IMG/VR virus record: IMGVR_UViG_3300033004_000007
Span: 1 to 33,631 of that record
Strand: one strand, 5' to 3'
From: a virus
Length of the DNA stretch: 33,631 nt
Shown here: positions 27,991 through 33,631 of the stretch, in pieces
Numbering within the stretch: the first letter of the stretch is position 1
How the letters are laid out: each line of letters starts with the position of its first letter
The notes under the pieces: model-generated
What the model was told of the DNA's origin: nothing
The model's database searches: none
Seen by the model: only the letters and a program-made list of their open reading frames with translations
Made by a program: the position numbers and the translations under genes

Positions 27991-28059
27991 TAAAGACAGC
28001 GCCCCTCGGGTTGAAACCCGGGGGGCGTTGGTCTGTCTAAAACGGCGGTGGACTCCCGT
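27991..28059 (+). repeat. Direct repeat of ~69 bp, copy A, with terminator
   Basis: Starting TAAAGACAGCGCCCCTCGGG, it matches 28407-28474 with about six differences. It contains a hairpin (28000-28027; CGCCCCTCGGG with CCCGGGGGGCG) and ends with AACGGCGGTGGACTCCCGT, which on the minus strand reads as a remnant GSPPPF-stop like the end of the endonuclease VII gene. Confidence 0.8.
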
Positions 28060-28094
28060 TTCCGCTGAGATTGCAAGAAACTTCGGACTTTCTC

Positions 28095-28122
28095 TTGACT
28101 TCCCTGGAAACCCGAGTAATGT
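28095..28122 (+). promoter_or_regulatory. Promoter with TCCCTGGAA spacer motif
   Basis: TTGACT (28095-28100), a 16-bp spacer beginning TCCCTGGAAACC, and TAATGT (28117-28122). It matches the minus-strand promoter at 16269-16242 at all conserved positions and drives the single gene at 28168. Confidence 0.8.
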
Positions 28123-28167
28123 TGTTCTTGCAAGGGGAAGTCGAAGACAACAAGGGAGTTGGTCAAG

Positions 28168-28401
28168 ATGTCCACTACTCTGGTCAAGGGCGACAAGGTC
28201 ACCAGCATCGAGACGGTTTGGATCCCGACCGGCGCGCTTTGCCTCGACCGTATCGACTACGTTGACGGTTCTTCGGTCTTCAGCTCCTCGCACTCCTACC
28301 GGGCAACCGTGATCACCGATGGCGAGATTTACACTGAGGACTACGCTACCGAGCAAGACGCACGCGACGCGCTTAACTTCCACTGGTACAACCTGCGCTG
28401 A
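28168..28401 (+). CDS. Single-gene cassette protein (moron-like)
   Basis: The product is 77 residues from ATG 28168, nine bases after GGGAG. It has beta-strand character (TTLVKGDKVTSIETVWIPTG, ATVITDGEIYTEDYATEQDA) and ends in a helix. It is transcribed from its own strong promoter, ends at its own terminator, and lies between two ~69-bp direct repeats, opposite to the flanking minus-strand genes. No family recognised. Confidence 0.65.
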   Translation: MSTTLVKGDKVTSIETVWIPTGALCLDRIDYVDGSSVFSSSHSYRATVITDGEIYTEDYATEQDARDALNFHWYNLR

Positions 28402-28406
28402 CAGAT

Positions 28407-28474
28407 TAAAGACAACGCCCCTCGGGTTTAACCCGGGGGGCGTTCGTCTGTCTAGAACGGCGGTGGACTCTCGT
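28407..28474 (+). repeat. Direct repeat of ~68 bp, copy B, with terminator
   Basis: Second copy of 27991-28059. Its hairpin (28414-28444; AACGCCCCTCGGG with CCCGGGGGGCGTT) ends the cassette gene, and its distal part encodes the true C-terminus of the endonuclease VII-like gene on the other strand. Confidence 0.85.
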
Positions 28475-29072
28475 CCGTGTAAGCCGAGGCTCGTGGATGC
28501 GGTATCGCTGCATCCCGAATCGCGGCCGACCACTCGCCCGAGGCGGGAGGCCGCTCAAGGTATTCGACCAGGGCGCGGGCGGCACGGAGCTGAGTCTCCG
28601 GAGTCGTCCCAAGGGATCCGATCACCTGATCGTTGCACCACTGGCAGAGCAGCCCACGCTTCTCGCCAGTCTGGTGATTGTGATCAAGCGCGAGACGCTT
28701 GATCTTCTGTCGATGGCCACAGACTGCGCACCGGCCGTCTTGCAGTTGGTACATCTTCTCGTAGGTCGGGCCGTTCGCCCCGTACACGCGCCGGACGTGC
28801 GATGAGTGCTTGGCCCGAGACTCGCATCCACGGCACCGCGTACCCGGGCCGAAGTAGAAAATCGGCACATGCCAGGCGCACACCGAGCAAATCTGGTCTC
28901 CCTCATGCATCCGGTTGCGAGTGAGCGCACCTATGCGCCTCAGGCAGTGCTCATCTTGTACCCCCGGGGGCTGAGCAAGCAGCCAGTGCCAATAGCACCA
29001 TCGACTGGACCGACCGAACTTCGGGCGACCACAGAGGATCGGACCGACCTTCTCGCCGCAAGGCTGTTTCAC
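28452..29072 (-). CDS. Endonuclease VII-type HNH nuclease
   Basis: The product is 206 residues from GTG 29072, eight bases after AAGGAG. The C-terminal half has the recombination endonuclease VII layout: Cys115-x2-Cys118 in GRCAVCGH, catalytic LALDHNHQTGEKRGLLC (Asp130-His131-Asn132-His133) and Cys143-x2-Cys146 in LCQWCN. The N-terminal part has further Cys pairs (CSVC, CRGC), perhaps a second zinc finger. Such enzymes resolve branched DNA before packaging. Its start codon lies inside the parS-like palindrome. Confidence 0.88.
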   Translation of the reverse strand: MKQPCGEKVGPILCGRPKFGRSSRWCYWHWLLAQPPGVQDEHCLRRIGALTRNRMHEGDQICSVCAWHVPIFYFGPGTRCRGCESRAKHSSHVRRVYGANGPTYEKMYQLQDGRCAVCGHRQKIKRLALDHNHQTGEKRGLLCQWCNDQVIGSLGTTPETQLRAARALVEYLERPPASGEWSAAIRDAAIPHPRASAYTDESPPPF

Positions 29073-29079
29073 GTGAAAC
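29066..29079. promoter_or_regulatory. Perfect parS-like site
   Basis: GTTTCACGTGAAAC is the exact 14-bp palindrome known as the ParB binding site (parS) of Streptomyces and other actinobacterial chromosomes. It spans the start codon of the endonuclease VII gene and part of its leader. No parA or parB gene is visible in this window. Confidence 0.7.
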
Positions 29080-29099
29080 GCTCCTTAGAACAAGAAAAA

Positions 29100-29122
29100 C
29101 CCCGACCCTTTTGGGATCGGGG
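29100..29122 (-). terminator. Terminator
   Basis: CCCCGACCC, loop TTTT, GGG, bulged A, TCGGGG. On the minus strand it is followed by TTTTTCTTG, a good intrinsic terminator for the gene ending at 29142. Confidence 0.8.
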
Positions 29123-29141
29123 CTTCTCGTAGATATCAGAC

Positions 29142-29501
29142 TTAGCCCTCGTCCTGCTCGATCTCGGCCTCAACCTCGGCCTCAACCTCGTCCTGCTCGG
29201 CCTCGTCCTGCTCGGCCTCGGCCTCGTCCTGCTTGTCCTCTAGCTCGGCCATCGCAGCAGCGACGGCGTCCTCTTCGAAGGTCAGCGCCTTGAGCTGGGC
29301 GTTGGCGCGAGCGATGTTGATGACGTAAGCCGCACGCTTGGTATTCACTGTCTGAAGAACGTTTTCGTACGCCTTTCGGGTACGTGCAAGACGAGCATCC
29401 AAGTTCTTGAGCTTGTCCATGTTCTGATCGAGGCGCCGCATGGCAGCAGCCTTGGAACGGGACATGCCCGCATACTTGTCGGTTACGGTCTCAGCGGTCA
29501 C
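29142..29501 (-). CDS. Coiled-coil protein with highly acidic tail
   Basis: The product is 119 residues from GTG 29501 with AGAAAGGAAAG upstream. Residues 12-75 form a basic coiled-coil-like region (SRSKAAAMRRLDQNMDKLKN, RKAYENVLQTVNTKRAAYVI). Residues 85-119 are almost purely Glu/Asp/Ala/Gln (AELEDKQDEAEAEQDEAEQD), encoded by a CTCGGCCTC/CTCGTCCTG low-complexity tract (29155-29240). The acidic end could mimic DNA or bind a basic partner; that is inference. It has its own terminator. Confidence 0.65.
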   Translation of the reverse strand: MTAETVTDKYAGMSRSKAAAMRRLDQNMDKLKNLDARLARTRKAYENVLQTVNTKRAAYVINIARANAQLKALTFEEDAVAAAMAELEDKQDEAEAEQDEAEQDEVEAEVEAEIEQDEG

Positions 29502-29533
29502 GGTCTTTCCTTTCTGGAGATTGAGTGTCGCAC

Positions 29534-29569
29534 GCCCCGGGACGGCGTGACGGAGGCGCGTCCCGGGGC
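29534..29569 (-). terminator. GC-rich hairpin
   Basis: GCCCCGGGACG (29534-29544) pairs perfectly with CGTCCCGGGGC (29559-29569). It lies 20 bases after the stop of the ssDNA-binding-like gene. No T-run; likely a partial terminator. Confidence 0.6.
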
Positions 29570-29589
29570 TCTCTGCGACGGTGCGTTAT

Positions 29590-30105
29590 CTAGTCGTCGC
29601 CACCATCGAAGGCGTCGACGTCCTCAGTGCGAAGCAGCTCGTATTTGAAGTACTTCGCAGGTTTGCCGGTCGTTTGGCCCGGAGCCCGCTTCGCGTCCGT
29701 GAACGTGACCTTGAACACGTCCCCAACGCTCAGGCCGATTCCGCGGGCCGCAATCAGAGAACGCTCGAAATCTGCGAGAGCCCTCTGAGCCGGATATTTC
29801 TTACCCTTCTGCGTGACGGAGTAGCTGTAACCATTGCCCACTTCGTGGGCAACACCAGCTGACTCATCGTCAGGGTCCTTGACCCAAATGTCACCCTCGA
29901 CATACTCAACGGGAACGACAACCCGGAACATCGGGTCCCCGTTCTTGAAGGTAGCCGGTTCCTTCGTCTCGAAGTCGAGCGCCCTCTTGAGAGTCGGCTC
30001 ACCGACGACTTTCAGGGTCGCGGACTGCCCCTTTTTGGCAGCGGCCCACGTGAACGACGAACCTTCGTCATTCCCGAGGATGGCGCTCTTCCCGTACTCG
30101 CCCAT
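29590..30105 (-). CDS. ssDNA-binding-like protein
   Basis: The product is 171 residues; GAGG lies nine bases before ATG 30105. It has an OB-fold-like layout (GQSATLKVVGEPTLKRALDF, PMFRVVVPVEYVEGDIWVKD, GDVFKVTFTDAKRAPGQTTG) and an acidic end, DVDAFDGGDD, like the tips of single-strand binding proteins. It neighbours the RecB/Cas4-like exonuclease, as recombination partners often do in actinophages. A 52-nt structured leader lies 34 bases before its start codon. Confidence 0.7.
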   Translation of the reverse strand: MGEYGKSAILGNDEGSSFTWAAAKKGQSATLKVVGEPTLKRALDFETKEPATFKNGDPMFRVVVPVEYVEGDIWVKDPDDESAGVAHEVGNGYSYSVTQKGKKYPAQRALADFERSLIAARGIGLSVGDVFKVTFTDAKRAPGQTTGKPAKYFKYELLRTEDVDAFDGGDD

Positions 30106-30139
30106 GCGTGAATCCTCACTAGATTGTCAGATTGTCTCC

Positions 30140-30191
30140 GCAGAGCGAGGGAGGAGGGTCCGGACTACCGGAGTGTGCTTCCTCGCTCTGC
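30140..30191 (-). ncRNA. Structured 5' leader element, copy 2
   Basis: In the transcript GCAGAGCGAGG (from 30191) pairs with CCUCGCUCUGC (ending 30140), enclosing UCCGG-UAGU-CCGGA (30172-30168 with 30163-30159). Compared with copy 1 (16183-16234) the A-U closing pair of the inner stem is replaced by U-A and the outer stem extension differs but still pairs. The 30192-30333 stretch upstream has no gene I can support. Confidence 0.65.
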
Positions 30192-30333
30192 GGTTCGTAC
30201 GGCCTAAGTGCGGCTTACGTTTATTCGGCCGACACCTAGGGTCTTCGACCAACTCGGCATCGTGTCGCGTTGACCGTTCGTGCGGTGGGATGGTCCGTCT
30301 TCTCCGAGGTCCCGACGTGCTCAACTTTTGAAC

Positions 30334-30462
30334 TTAATCTGACTTGGCGGTTCTGAGCCTCACCTCAACGCGTTCTCCGCGAACCAAGTCGGCAACGTCG
30401 CCAGATGCTCCAATGTTGGCGTTTGATCCCGGATTCACTAGGACTCGTACCGGGCGCCTCAG
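30334..30462 (-). CDS. Short ORF between promoter and exonuclease-region genes
   Basis: The frame closed by TAA 30336-30334 reads RRPVRVLVNPGSNANIGASG then DVADLVRGERVEVRLRTAKS, clearly protein-like. An in-frame TAG lies just before it. The only start codons are CTG 30462 (42 residues, with AGGA four bases upstream) and GTG 30438 (34 residues, no site). A rare CTG start or decay of the original ATG is possible. The beta-rich sequence has no recognised family. Confidence 0.5.
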   Translation of the reverse strand: MRRPVRVLVNPGSNANIGASGDVADLVRGERVEVRLRTAKSD

Positions 30463-30519
30463 GTCTTCCTACGTTGCTCTGATTAAGTTTTCAAGTTGCT
30501 GTCTTGCCCTACAAGAGAG

Positions 30520-30547
30520 ACTCTACACGAACTTCAGGGAGATGCAA
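30520..30547 (-). promoter_or_regulatory. Promoter with CTCCCTGAAG spacer motif
   Basis: TTGCAT (30547-30542), a 16-bp spacer beginning CTCCCTGAAGTTC, and TAGAGT (30525-30520). Same spacing and motif position as the promoters at 16242 and 28095. It lies just past the stop of the exonuclease gene and drives the short ORF and the ssDNA-binding-like gene. Confidence 0.7.
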
Positions 30548-30557
30548 GCCTTTCAGA

Positions 30558-31544
30558 TCAAAGACTCTCGGGAGGCTCGACCGACCACGCGGCGGCCACT
30601 CCGGACGTCGCTTGACCGCCTGAGAGCAACGGAGCGTCAAACCAGTTCATCTTGGCTCGGAACGCACGCACTCGCGGAACTAGCTCCGTCAGCGCCTCAA
30701 GAGCGGGCGCCAGGGGCACCGGGTAGATTGCGCAGGTTCCCTCGCCGTACGGCGCGTGGATGATGTACGCGACATGCGGGCAGATCGGCAGGTCGGTCCT
30801 GATCCCGGTGTCGGGATCGTAGAGCTTGCTCAGCGAGTACGCGGCCAGTTGGAGGGCCATCTTGGACTGCCCGAAGTCGATGCGGCCGGTCTTCAGGTCG
30901 TAGACGCGAAGGGCGTTCAGGCGCGTGACGGACTTTCCGGGCACACACTCGGAGCATTCGACCCAACCCAGCCGATCCGTCGTCCCGAGATACTTAAGCG
31001 TGTCATTGACAAGCCGAGCTTCGATGAACTCGAAGGTGCAACCCTTCGTCGCGGTGGCATAGGCGGCTAGCATTGACCGTGAAGTGTCAGAGAGGTTGCG
31101 CCAGTCACGGCGCCCGCCGTCGTACTCGCGCGTGATCTCGTGGAAGTCCGTACCGAGGTCAGCTTTGAGCTTCCAGTTCGCCGCATCCTTCGCCGCGTAC
31201 GCAACCTCGTTGAGCTGTTCCTTGACCTGGTCCTGGGGCGCATCGAGATCGACCCGTTGCGCCTGTGCGACAAGTTGCGGCCGGACGGCCATGCCGAGGG
31301 CCACCATACGGTTCTGCCACTCGCCGAGAGCGTACGTATCTTCGAGGCAGGAAATGAACGTCGTCACGCGCGTGTAGATAGCAGACTTCCCGCGCGGCTC
31401 ACCCGGCTTGTCCGTGAACCCGTCCATCTGAACAACCGGCTCCGGCCAGTCGGGGTTCACAAGCACGTACGGACGGCCATTCCACGTCCGGTTGACGTGC
31501 CCTGGCCGGTAGCCGAGCTCGTCGTCTCCGAGAATCGCGCTCAT
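30558..31544 (-). CDS. Cas4/RecB-like PD-(D/E)XK exonuclease
   Basis: The product is 328 residues from ATG 31544 (TGAATG junction, AGGG upstream). Motifs: His135 in GTDFHEI, Asp190 in GTTDRLGW, Asp216-x-Lys218 in VYDLKTG, and QLAAY at 232-236. This order is that of RecB/Cas4-family exonucleases common in actinophage replication-recombination blocks. The enzyme would make single-stranded ends for annealing or recombination. It is immediately followed by the promoter for the ssDNA-binding-like gene. Confidence 0.85.
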   Translation of the reverse strand: MSAILGDDELGYRPGHVNRTWNGRPYVLVNPDWPEPVVQMDGFTDKPGEPRGKSAIYTRVTTFISCLEDTYALGEWQNRMVALGMAVRPQLVAQAQRVDLDAPQDQVKEQLNEVAYAAKDAANWKLKADLGTDFHEITREYDGGRRDWRNLSDTSRSMLAAYATATKGCTFEFIEARLVNDTLKYLGTTDRLGWVECSECVPGKSVTRLNALRVYDLKTGRIDFGQSKMALQLAAYSLSKLYDPDTGIRTDLPICPHVAYIIHAPYGEGTCAIYPVPLAPALEALTELVPRVRAFRAKMNWFDAPLLSGGQATSGVAAAWSVEPPESL

Positions 31545-31922
31545 TCAGCACACCCTATGCTTTCCGGTCGGATCGATCCTGAACAGATATCTTACGAGAG
31601 TTCGTTCCGCCTCGGTCAGGCCGTTCTCCCTGGTAGCACGACGCAGATTGCAGATGCGATGCGTGCCCGCGAGATTAAAAGCATCATTCGTGCCACCCTC
31701 GGAGTGAGGCTGCAAGTGATCGAACGACAGTCGGAAGATTCCGTCAAAGAATCTGACGGATCCGTTCTCATCCAGGTAGTAGAGCAAGTTACCACAGAGC
31801 CAGCATTTCCAGCCGGTCCTGTTCAAGACAGAGCGAAACGCTTTCTGGCTCTTGGGCCAGCCGGGTTGGCTCCTTTTTCTGGACACGCTCTCACCGGGTT
31901 GGCGGTCGAATACACGAAACAT
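31545..31922 (-). CDS. HNH endonuclease
   Basis: The product is 125 residues from ATG 31922; a GTG at 31943 would add seven residues, and neither has a strong site. It has Cys40-x2-Cys43 in WKCWLCGN, Asp68-His69 in LSFDHLQPHSEGGTND, Asn83 in AFNLAGTHRICN and Cys91. This is a full HNH with structural zinc. Small free-standing HNH enzymes in phages take part in packaging, host DNA attack or homing. It overlaps the upstream gene by 32 bases. Confidence 0.82.
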   Translation of the reverse strand: MFRVFDRQPGESVSRKRSQPGWPKSQKAFRSVLNRTGWKCWLCGNLLYYLDENGSVRFFDGIFRLSFDHLQPHSEGGTNDAFNLAGTHRICNLRRATRENGLTEAERTLVRYLFRIDPTGKHRVC

Positions 31923-32082
31923 TGATCTCAATCTCTGTGTCACTCACGCCAATAGCATGAAGAGCTTCACGCGTCTGCCTCTCTATCGGATCAACTGCTG
32001 GTATCAGATGACGCCCGACCCATTGCTCAGCCACCTCTGCACTCAGGCCGACGATCCACTGAATTGCCTCATCGCGTGTCAT
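31891..32082 (-). CDS. Small protein of unknown function
   Basis: The product is 63 residues from ATG 32082, eight bases after AGAGG. TRDEAIQWIVGLSAEVAEQW then DPIERQTREALHAIGVSDTE suggests a compact helical domain. The longer upstream frame is not supported. It is coupled to the HNH gene by overlap. No family recognised. Confidence 0.55.
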   Translation of the reverse strand: MTRDEAIQWIVGLSAEVAEQWVGRHLIPAVDPIERQTREALHAIGVSDTEIEINVSCIRPPTR

Positions 32083-32095
32083 TGTCTGATCCTCT

Positions 32096-32638
32096 CTATT
32101 GAAACATCTTGTCGTATTCGGTCTGGTTGTGGATGTGCGGAAGGCGACGGCCGGAGTCAACACGCAAGACTTCCTTGTGAAAGTCCTTGTGCGTCTCAAG
32201 GAGTTCAAGTTTGAGCTCTTTCGTCTTCGGCGGCTCGCCTACGTACAAACCGTGGAACATGAACAAATGTGAGCTAAGTTGGGCTGGCGAATACCTCTCG
32301 CCGAAAATCCAGGGAGTGAATTCGCGGTCATTGCCCGGTCCGTAGACCGCGATCATCTCGGCGCCGAGCTGCTCCTTGAGCAGGCGTACCTTGTCCTCTT
32401 CGAGGTAGGCGAGACGGTATCCGGCCTCGGTCTTCCTGCCCTCGTGCTGCGTGCGGACCAAACAGGCTTTCGCCGGGTCCGGTCGCCCGGTCTGTGTCCC
32501 CCCCGGCCGGGCCAGCGTGTAGACGTCGTCCTGGATCGCCTCTACCTGAAAGATCGGCCGGGATTCGTTCAGCCGGGTGTAGTCGCCTGGCGCGAGGTCC
32601 CCCCAGGTGACCGCAATCCATTCATCGATGGGCTTCAC
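32096..32638 (-). CDS. Protein of unknown function with an N-terminal SH3-like part
   Basis: The product is 180 residues from GTG 32638 in a GTGA overlap. The N-terminus (AVTWGDLAPGDYTRLNESRP then VEAIQDDVYTLAR) resembles a small beta-barrel of the SH3/KOW type. The C-terminal half is helical (HLFMFHGLYVGEPPKTKELK, LELLETHKDFHKEVL) with several His residues. It lies in the block of early genes 33631 to 30558. Function unknown. Confidence 0.65.
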   Translation of the reverse strand: MKPIDEWIAVTWGDLAPGDYTRLNESRPIFQVEAIQDDVYTLARPGGTQTGRPDPAKACLVRTQHEGRKTEAGYRLAYLEEDKVRLLKEQLGAEMIAVYGPGNDREFTPWIFGERYSPAQLSSHLFMFHGLYVGEPPKTKELKLELLETHKDFHKEVLRVDSGRRLPHIHNQTEYDKMFQ

Positions 32639-32922
32639 GGCTGTTCCTCCGTGCTGGAAGCCTCGGAGATGGCGGCCAGCCCGATGGCAGCTTGGTCGTG
32701 CTCGTCGAAGACGGCCGCGCGAGGCGGATCCTGCTCGATGCTGATCAGCTCGTCGGCGCGTCGTAGTACCCAGCCGTCTGCGACCAGAGCAGCGGCGGTC
32801 ACTTCAGCGATGGCGGACGAGCCGCCCAGTGCCACGGTGAGAGCGGAGACGATCCGGTCCCGCTCGGTGGTCTCAGGGTCGATCACAGGACGGTGGGTTG
32901 GGGTCTCATCGACGGGCTTCAT
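32635..32922 (-). CDS. Small helical protein
   Basis: The product is 95 residues from ATG 32922, nine bases after GGAG and in an ATGA overlap. IVSALTVALGGSSAIAEVTA through VADGWVLRRADELIS is an all-helical segment seen in actinophage and actinobacterial short proteins; flanks are acidic and Pro-rich. No known activity. Translation is coupled on both sides. Confidence 0.6.
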   Translation of the reverse strand: MKPVDETPTHRPVIDPETTERDRIVSALTVALGGSSAIAEVTAAALVADGWVLRRADELISIEQDPPRAAVFDEHDQAAIGLAAISEASSTEEQP

Positions 32923-33173
32923 GAGGCGATTCTCCAATATGCGGTGGGCCTCTGGAAGGTCCGAGGCTTGGGCAACGGCTTACCAAAGAAGGACGAGGTA
33001 TCGAAATCCTTCTCTCTACGTTCAACTCTTCCTTGACGGAGAAGACGATTCAGTACCATGGAGATATGGCTCCGGTCCAACTGCGTGTGCGACATGACGA
33101 AAGCGCTCGATCGCCAACCTGGATTCTGCTCAAGACAAAGCAGGATCGCGTCTTCGGCTGAGAATCTGCTCAT
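32919..33173 (-). CDS. Winged-helix DNA-binding protein
   Basis: The product is 84 residues from ATG 33173 in an ATGA overlap. SAEDAILLCLEQNPGWRSSA then SHTQLDRSHISMVLNRLLRQ and GRVERRE is a MarR-like winged helix. The C-terminus (FGKPLPKPRTFQRPTAYWRI) is basic. It is a candidate regulator of the early block, including the recurrent operator motifs, but nothing in the sequence ties it to them. Confidence 0.7.
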   Translation of the reverse strand: MSRFSAEDAILLCLEQNPGWRSSAFVMSHTQLDRSHISMVLNRLLRQGRVERREKDFDTSSFFGKPLPKPRTFQRPTAYWRIAS

Positions 33174-33463
33174 CTCATCAGAACCGAAACAGGGTCTATT
33201 TTTGCCTTCTCGCACTGGACAATCAGGATTCGCTCGAAGAACCACGAACCGACGAAGCTTTTGATCGAGTATCTGGCCTTCAGCGTTGCAAACGATCTGT
33301 CCTCAACCTCGGAGCAACCGAACACAGCAAGCCAGTCTTCGATGTCGTCTTGGTTCTCAAAACTGATGACTACCGTTCCGGGCCGAAACCGAATCCCGGA
33401 AGGCTTCGACCATCCGAGGTCGATTCGATCTGCGATCACGCGCAGAACGTGAGACTGAGCCAT
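33170..33463 (-). CDS. Small protein of unknown function
   Basis: The product is 97 residues from ATG 33463, ten bases after AGGAG; a GTG directly before it is an alternative. The sequence (AQSHVLRVIADRIDLGWSKP, GTVVISFENQDDIEDWLAVF, SFVGSWFFERILIVQCEKAK) suggests an alternating alpha/beta fold of about 100 residues. No family recognised. It overlaps both neighbours, so the right-hand genes form one translation-coupled chain. Confidence 0.6.
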   Translation of the reverse strand: MAQSHVLRVIADRIDLGWSKPSGIRFRPGTVVISFENQDDIEDWLAVFGCSEVEDRSFATLKARYSIKSFVGSWFFERILIVQCEKAKIDPVSVLMR

Positions 33464-33631
33464 CACAGATCATCTCCTGGAAGGGCATATGCGTCGAACT
33501 TGGGGAACTTGGAACATCTCTCCCCGGAGCGCCAGGAGCAGTCGAAGCAACCAAGAATATGGCTGGCCTGGTTTGCGTCGATACCAAAAAGCTCACGATA
33601 GATGGCAAGCGCAGTCCAAAGATCGTTCCGG
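33463..33631 (-). CDS. C-terminal part of a gene cut by the window end
   Basis: Reading in from the window edge on the minus strand gives 55 codons: RNDLWTALAIYRELFGIDAN, QASHILGCFDCSWRSGERCS, KFPKFDAYALPGDDL, then TGA in a TGATG overlap with the next gene. A helix is followed by three cysteines (GCFDC, RC) and an acidic end. The frame is open to the edge and composition is coherent. The start is outside the window and the family is not recognised. Confidence 0.6.
   Translation of the reverse strand, partial: RNDLWTALAIYRELFGIDANQASHILGCFDCSWRSGERCSKFPKFDAYALPGDDL

Noticed and set aside
29111-29293. Pro/Arg-rich plus-strand ORF
   Set aside because: Shadow of the low-complexity acidic tail encoded on the minus strand.
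30127-30324. 65-codon minus ORF with many Arg
   Set aside because: TTG start without a site, and it overlaps the structured leader and the ssDNA-binding-like gene's leader; composition looks like a shadow.
1-33631. Integrase, attachment site, immunity repressor or parAB genes
   Set aside because: Looked for because of the plasmid/temperate hints; no recombinase, partition or clear repressor gene is in the window.

Overview
The window reads as part of a tailed (siphovirus-type) phage of an actinobacterium. The evidence is the moderately high GC, the compact GTGA/ATGA-coupled genes, the actinophage-style head-tail, tape-measure and minor-tail proteins, a GH25 endolysin, and a perfect copy of the actinobacterial chromosomal parS sequence. 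Streptomyces or a relative is a plausible host, but that is inference. Terminase, portal, protease, integrase and replication genes are not in view, and both ends cut through genes.

Left arm (1-13065, all + strand): virion genes in canonical order. They are the end of the major capsid protein, three small surface or decoration-type proteins, head-tail connectors, tail terminator, tail-tube protein, a small lipoprotein/membrane-protein insertion, a second tail-tube paralogue, a tail assembly chaperone with a programmed -1 frameshift, a short tape measure, minor tail proteins and a papain-like cysteine peptidase. A terminator-rich stretch (13066-13431) follows, then an independently promoted SprT-like metallopeptidase and a strong terminator.

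Middle (14192-20735, - strand): two compact blocks of small genes, a PD-(D/E)XK nuclease, small membrane proteins, and an unusual transfer-like module. That module is a membrane-anchored FtsK/TraB-type DNA translocase with a C-terminal winged-helix-like end. It is preceded by a membrane protein with a proline-rich linker and followed by a cluster of 17-bp repeats and CCGG-rich repeats. It resembles the TraB/clt conjugation systems of actinomycete plasmids more than ordinary phage equipment. The lysis cassette (20878-22911, + strand) comes next: membrane/coiled-coil proteins, the GH25 endolysin and a holin-like protein.

Right part (22971-33631, mostly - strand): early and accessory genes. They include small regulators and zinc-ribbon proteins, a MazG-like pyrophosphohydrolase, a 461-residue protein that may be a polysaccharide-active enzyme, endonuclease VII, an ssDNA-binding-like protein, a Cas4/RecB-like exonuclease, an HNH nuclease and a winged-helix protein. 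On the + strand lie a tandem pair of paralogous small genes and a one-gene cassette with its own promoter and terminator, flanked by direct repeats.

Regulation is unusually visible. Several promoters carry the same TCCCTG(A/G)A motif in the spacer between -35 and -10, and related CAGGGA motifs recur at other starts, which suggests one phage-wide operator. Two promoters appear leaderless. Two distant genes share a 52-nt leader element whose predicted stems show compensatory changes.
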